Source of the DNA: Diabrotica undecimpunctata
Taxonomy: Eukaryota; Arthropoda; Insecta; Coleoptera; Chrysomelidae
NCBI RefSeq assembly: GCF_040954645.1
Contig: NC_092812.1
Coordinates: 4,650,001-4,714,000, forward strand
Reading direction: 5' to 3'
Length of the DNA stretch: 64,000 nucleotides
Position 1 is the first letter of the stretch; each line of letters starts with the position of its first letter. This document shows positions 58,570 to 64,000 of the stretch, one piece after another. Below the pieces are notes generated by a model, which worked only from the letters and a program-made list of their open reading frames with translations, did no database searches and had not been told where the DNA came from. Position numbers and translations under genes: made by a program.

Positions 58570-60005
58570 AAAAATACTTTATAAATAAAGTAGTAGTTTG
58601 TAGAAATATGTATACATTGCAAGTGTCAACTAAACGCGTAAATACTGCTCTTCAAAAAGTAAGAACTTTGACCACACTTGATAAGCGAGGAGTCCGCGGT
58701 GGGCATAACAAAATGTCAGCAGATGAAAATAATATTATAGTTAACCATATAAACCAGTTAAAATTTCATTACTGCAGAGCACGTAAAATGGACCAAGAAT
58801 TTTTGCAAGAAGGAACTACTTTATTAATAATCTTTACAAACCAAAAAGTGAAAATCCTGCCAGTTTCTCAACTTTTAAAAGAATTTTGTTAAATGATTTT
58901 AACTTGCGACTAAAAAAGCCAATAAAAGATACCTGCAATAAATGTGATGCCTTTAAAATTAAGATACAGAGTATTAAAGATAGTGAAAAAGAGGATATTG
59001 TTAGACAACAGGAACTGCATTTGGAACAAGCTAAATTAGGAAGAAAACAAATGAACCTTGACTTAACCAAAGCAATAGAAGATGAACAAATAGAAACTCT
59101 CACCTTTGATTTAGAAATAACACTGCCTTTACCTCGCATATCTTTAAATATTATATTTTATAAACGACAGTTATGGGTAGATAATTGCGGAATTTATGCA
59201 GGTAAGCAAAAAATCGACTTTTCATTTATGGCTCGAAGGACAGACAGGCCGTGGAGCTCAATAAGTGGGATCGTGTCTAAGAAAATATATTTTCAGTAAT
59301 GTTAGCTTTAAAGTTGAGCACATTATTCTGTGGAGCGACTCTTGCGGGGATCAAAACAGGAACATTAAAATTGTATTTCTGTTAATATGTCTTCTAGAGG
59401 AATCACAGCATTTAAAGACTATCAGGTTGAGATTTTTAGTTCCAGGTCATACGTTTCTTCTAAATGGTAGTGATTTTGGAGGTGTGAAATGCGCACTTAA
59501 AAGGCAACATAATATATTTTCCCCAGGGGAATAGCAATATAATGAAAACTTTTAGACAAAAACGACCCATTAATGTAAATATTATAACACAAGAAAATTT
59601 TTTAAGTACCGCAAAATTAGAAAAACAAAAACAAACAGAAAAAAACGTAAAACCAACGAGTCAACAAGTTGGTTACAGACCAAAGAAATTTAATTGTCTA
59701 AAGATAAGCCTTATAGCATATTTTTTAAAACGACTTATCAAAATACAGAGGTAAACATAAAAAGCGAACAGGAAGAGAACCTTCAACTGGGTCACAGTTT
59801 GCCACGTATTTGGAACCATTGTGGCCTAAAAGAAAGCCGAATTCGGAAGCAAAACTTAAAGATATACAAAGTTGTCTTCACTTAATACCCTTAAGTTACC
59901 ACGATTTCCATAAAAATTTTATATTAGATAATACTGTAATCGAGGATATAGACGGATTTCCAGAAATTTCCAGACGGAAATCCAGATTTTGAACCAGATG
60001 CGGAT
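58570..60005 (+). pseudogene. third Sola-like transposase relic
   Basis: In order: VSTKRVNTALQKVRTL and DKRGVRGGHNKMSADE (N-terminal region), NHINQLKFHYCRARKM, EGTTL, a frameshift, then LLNDFNLRLKKPIKDTC and NKCDAFKIKI (Cys motif), QIETLTFDLEITLPLPR, FYKRQLWVDNCGIY, a break, IILWSDSCGDQNRNIKIVF, RFLVPGHTFLLNGSDFGGVK, and C-terminal blocks to ISRRKSRF near 59990. The WSDSCG..QN and PGHTF...D.DFG motifs, probably catalytic, are better kept than in the 11.8-13.9 kb copy. About four frame breaks occur. Terminal repeats were not found. Confidence 0.65.
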
Positions 60006-60620
60006 TGGTAATGTTATATTTAACAACAAAGAACCACGTGATTTTCTTCTTACTTAGGATTTAATTTTTTAGTTGGTTATTTGATTATAGCATTAATATC
60101 CATAAGTTATAATAAACGTGATTACTTTTGGGTCGTTTTTTATTATTTTTATATCTAAATAATTTTCTCAAATAAATAAAACATTTCTCTTGATTTTCTC
60201 AAAACTAAGTTAATGTCAGTTGGTTCCTTGTTGTATATTTTCTAGTAAAAATTAATACTTTTCTTGAATCAATACTCAGTCGCTGGATTAAATAGGAAAG
60301 TATAAAACCATAATATATTTCCAGTGCTTAAAATACATCGTTGTGTGATTGGTATCTCCCTCACTAATTTAATGCAAATGGAGCTCAATTAAAAGGGCGA
60401 AAGTTAGTAGATTTATGTAACCTACATATTTGACAAAGACAAGTTGTTTTGGCCGAGGCAGTCGAAATACCATCCCATTGGCTGATTACATTTTTCCCAT
60501 AAAGTTTATATAATTTAATAAACTTGTCTATTTTGACCTATTTTAGGCTATTAATTATATCCAAAAAAAAGAGCGGTAAAAGAAACTACATTGAAACGGT
60601 TTTATTATATAACTCCCAAA
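60006..60620. other. AT-rich spacer
   Basis: Nothing recognised. Confidence 0.4.
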
Positions 60621-61130
<510 letters not shown>

Positions 61131-62170
61131 ATACTTGTTATTAAGTTCAAAACTCAACAGTTTTCGAGATAATCGCATTTTACAAATCAACTGTGTTTTG
61201 TATAAAACTTAAGAGGTAGCTGGTTAAATGATATTAGATAAATAATTATAAAGTAAAAATGCGATATTTTGTTTGTGAATAAATTAGCGACAAATAGCAA
61301 ACACAACTGTCAGTAAATTAAGAAATTAACTGGTCTTACTCATTATTGATGTTTGTACAAAGAATATAGACTTACCCCTTGAAATATTGATGTGTTCTTA
61401 GCCAGGAAAACCTCGTTGATACCGCGTCGGGGCGCCCGCCGACGCTCGATGGCGAGAACCTATAACACACTAGGTCCGTTTGGTTCGCTGTCTGGGGATG
61501 AAGTGTCTTGAGATTGCAGGTCAGAAAAGTAACTTTTGGCCGTTGGGTGGAAGAGGGTACATCAATAAATCACCCTATTGTATTGTGATTTAGAATGCGA
61601 TAATTTAAGTTAATTGAGACCGTAATACGAAACCGTACACTTGTGTGCATATTTGTGACACAGAATACAAAGGAAGTCAAATTCTCCGTACTTAAAACAT
61701 AATAGATGAGATAGACAGTTTAGCAATTTTACGAAATAACAGGAAACAATATATTTTACCAAAGTCGTTAGGATACAGTATTGAATTAGATCACATTACA
61801 GTACCGTAACAGAAAAATATTAAATGTAAAAATATGAGAACAAATAGTATATACTTTTTCAAACAAACTGCATAATTCAGATTTAACGCAATTACTACAA
61901 GCAACGACAGAAAATAAGACAAAAACATCAATACTTCTGAATTTTGGTATAAAATGCCTTCAATAAAGTTAATAGTTAACGAAATATTAAATAAAATAAA
62001 TATATTAGCAGGATAAAATAGTAGGATTTGTAGGATTTGACAAAATAACAGAATAATTGGATTTTACATCAAACATTTTACGTTTTGTATTAAATTAAAG
62101 TCATAATCAAAATATTTTATTTATAAACCAAATTAAGAAATAGTTAAACTAAATAACATTAAACTTTTTG
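61131..62170. other. noncoding interior of the long-inverted-repeat element
   Basis: No open frame is recognised. A GC-richer stretch lies at 61420-61560 (GATACCGCGTCGGGGCGCCC). The transposase that once occupied this space is unreadable apart from its C-terminus. Confidence 0.4.
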
Positions 62171-62171
62171 T

Positions 62172-62290
62172 CAAAGTAAGTGTTCGATATGTCCACCATT
62201 TTCTTTAATTCATTTGTCAATATATTCCATAAAAGATCGTCTCATATCAAATAGCATCATTGGTTCTAAAGAAACTGCTGCAGTATTTAT
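62172..62290 (-). pseudogene. transposase C-terminal relic
   Basis: It reads VSLEPMMLFDMRRSFMEYID, a TGA, then IKENGGHIEHLL and a stop. The NGGHIEHLL ending is typical of the DUF4817 / Tc1-mariner group also present at 15.7 and 52.4 kb. Confidence 0.55.
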
Positions 62291-62469
62291 AATAAGTATT
62301 ATAAGTATTCTTTTGGTATTTTTATGCATTAAGTAATTATATTAATATCTCACCACATGACCCAAGGAATATGACTATCACGAACAATCTAACATTCAGG
62401 AAAGTTGTATTTAAGTATGTTCTCACTGCCCTCTCTCTGGAGTTTTGAAGTTATTAACAAGTATACCTT

Positions 62470-62832
62470 TTTTTTGGGTAAAATAATGTATCTTTAATAT
62501 TTTTTATCACAGACACCGGTAACTTAAAAAGCAAAAAAGTTAAGTGCAAATGTATGCCACATGTGTGGCATATGTGGCGCCCTCTATCAGCTACATTAAA
62601 GTATTCATCAGATTATAATTTCTGATGACCAATAGTACCCAGTTATGATTTTTATACATACTTAAATGTTCACAAACATGAAAGTTATAGTGAAAATTAA
62701 AATTTTTAATTTCCACTTTAACACCCTGTATATTTCTTAATATCAACATTTTATTAAAGCAACTTGACTTAAATCGCAATATTTTAAAGTGTAGAATCTA
62801 TGGTTTCTTTGTACAATTACTTAAGGACCACC

Positions 62833-62835
<3 letters not shown>
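62470..62835 (-). repeat. long inverted repeat, right arm
   Basis: It contains ACACCCTGTATATTTC near 62720, an additional CAGGGTG-type motif inside the arm. Confidence 0.75.

Positions 62836-62895
<60 letters not shown>
62836..62895. repeat. (TA)n microsatellite at the transposon right end
   Basis: A pure run starting at the element terminus. Confidence 0.95.
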
Positions 62896-62899
<4 letters not shown>

Positions 62900-63410
62900 G
62901 CAGAGTGCTTCTATTTAAAGGGATATGTTAGGTGTGTTAGTTAAATAGGGGATAAAACTTTTTAAAGTTCGCCACTCACAACATTTTTAGATCATTTTTT
63001 CCTATTTGTTCGCTAATATTGATACTTGAATTTTTTTGTAAGCAGAAATTTTTTACTTTTAACGATTTTTACTAACTTAAGCTATTTTTAAAATTTTTCA
63101 TTTTAACTTTTTTCTTGCGTGCATTACTAGTTAAAAAAGAAAGCTTATTTTCTGTATTTTATAATAGTATATCGTAAAATATTCTAAAAATAACGGTAAC
63201 TAATACAGTTTTTTTTAATTTCTAGTAGTAGCTTCTTTTCTTAGATATATAAAAATTTACAAAAAATTGCAAAAATCACAGTTGGACACACCTTATACTG
63301 GTTATCGTTACTAAAATTACGTTTCCAATACTACTTCCAAGAGAAAAGAGAAGAAAATAAAGAGAATAATAGAAGTAAGTTGACCATGTCTTGTATAAGA
63401 ATACAACCGT
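62896..63410. other. AT-rich spacer
   Basis: Nothing recognised. Confidence 0.4.
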
Positions 63411-63414
63411 CATA

Positions 63415-63785
63415 TGAGCGATGTCGATTTTTTGGAGAGCAATATGGGACGGAATAAAACTATTCTAAAAATTAAAAATGGTATTTTAGAATATTTAACC
63501 ATCTACTAGATCTAACCGTTGCTAATAATTGGATTCTTTACAAGAATTTAGGTGAACATAAAAGTGGTGCGAAGCCCAAAGTCACACAGTCTTAGTTTAG
63601 AGCACAACTGGCAGAAGCATTATGCAGGACTGGAGATCGATTTACGATTGCAAAGAGGGCAAGACTTCATCAAATGAAACTAAGGAGGCGCTACAACTAA
63701 AGAAGAGAAAGGGTCTTACACATTTCATGCCAGTAAAGGATGTTTAAATGGATGGAATTCACAATTGGCCTGTATGGTCCAAAAA
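63415..63785 (+). pseudogene. piggyBac-type transposase C-terminal relic
   Basis: It reads MSDVDFLESNMGRNKTILK (compare the piggyBac G-VD---S-Y----KS-KW motif), then after a frameshift HLLDLTVANNWILYKNLGEH, KVTQS, a stop, RAQLAEALCRTGD and, in another frame, EALQLKKRKGLTHFMPVKDV and DGIHNWPVW. The block order (DLTVANSWILY, LAEAL, RKRKG, HWP-W) matches the region after the last catalytic Asp of piggyBac transposases. The catalytic core upstream is not recognisable, and the C-terminal Cys finger is not seen. Confidence 0.65.
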
Positions 63786-64000
63786 AAAAAATTAAAACCC
63801 ATTAACCCTATAAGCAGAAAGTCAAGAGTAGAAATGATTTAAACTCATTTAGTCTAGGGGTAAGTGTAGAATTTATAAGGAAGCCTTTTTAAATTGCTCT
63901 TTAAAAAAATCAACGATTCTTAACACAATAGTACCTCGACTAAGACTTCCACGAATTCAGAGTTATGCGATTTTCAAATTTTGTCAATTTGTCATTTGAG

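Overview
This 64 kb window looks like a repeat-dense, AT-rich insect chromosome segment. The retroelement and transposase families suggest a beetle with a transposon-rich genome, but nothing here fixes the species. I see no host gene with a clear function. Almost every recognisable coding signal is a transposable element or its remains. Two possible host exons (about 33.8 kb and 48.0 kb) are weak candidates.

Layout. 0.3-10.8 kb: two tandem copies of one BEL/Pao LTR retrotransposon, all on the minus strand, sharing the LTR between them. The right copy has a nearly complete gag-pol frame, and a truncated LINE sits in its leader. 11.5-14.3 kb: a complete cut-and-paste transposon with terminal inverted repeats, a 4-bp target duplication and an intron-bearing, damaged transposase that I read as Sola-like. 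15.4-16.4 kb: a relic of a Tc1/mariner-type transposase between two diverged direct repeats. 16.4-21.9 kb: a second Sola-like transposase relic split by a 4.8 kb RNase H-bearing LINE whose ORF1 is fused to the end of the endonuclease domain. 21.9-26.7 kb: eroded LINE fragments, (TA)n arrays and a zinc-finger-like relic. 27.7-29.0 kb: a complete mariner element with DD41D spacing and three nonsense codons. 30.7-33.0 kb: a LINE arranged as expected for twin priming. 34.1-34.4 kb: a perfect 40-bp palindrome beside a transposase N-terminus.

36.8-39.4 kb: two LINE relics. 39.6-40.9 kb: a Tc1-like element with an internal deletion. 41.0-46.3 kb: a young LTR retrotransposon with 1.4 kb LTRs and one open Gag-protease frame but no complete pol, lying within a (TA)n array. 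46.5-47.7 kb: possibly a solo LTR. 47.73-48.01 kb: a tRNA-derived SINE with a perfect 13-bp target duplication. 49.4-49.7 kb: a Penelope-like GIY-YIG remnant. 49.75-54.66 kb: a DNA transposon with inverted repeats of more than 500 bp, carrying a DUF4817-type transposase and a nested LINE. 57.4-58.5 kb: the 3' part of another RNase H LINE. 58.5-60.0 kb: a third Sola-like transposase relic. 60.8-62.8 kb: a second long-inverted-repeat transposon. 63.4-63.8 kb: a piggyBac relic.

No gene set here forms a host pathway. The interest lies in element structure: a shared-LTR tandem, a pol-deleted LTR element with near-identical LTRs, nested insertions with readable target duplications, the long-inverted-repeat elements, and the repeated association of element ends with (TA)n tracts. 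All boundaries and identities were read by eye.
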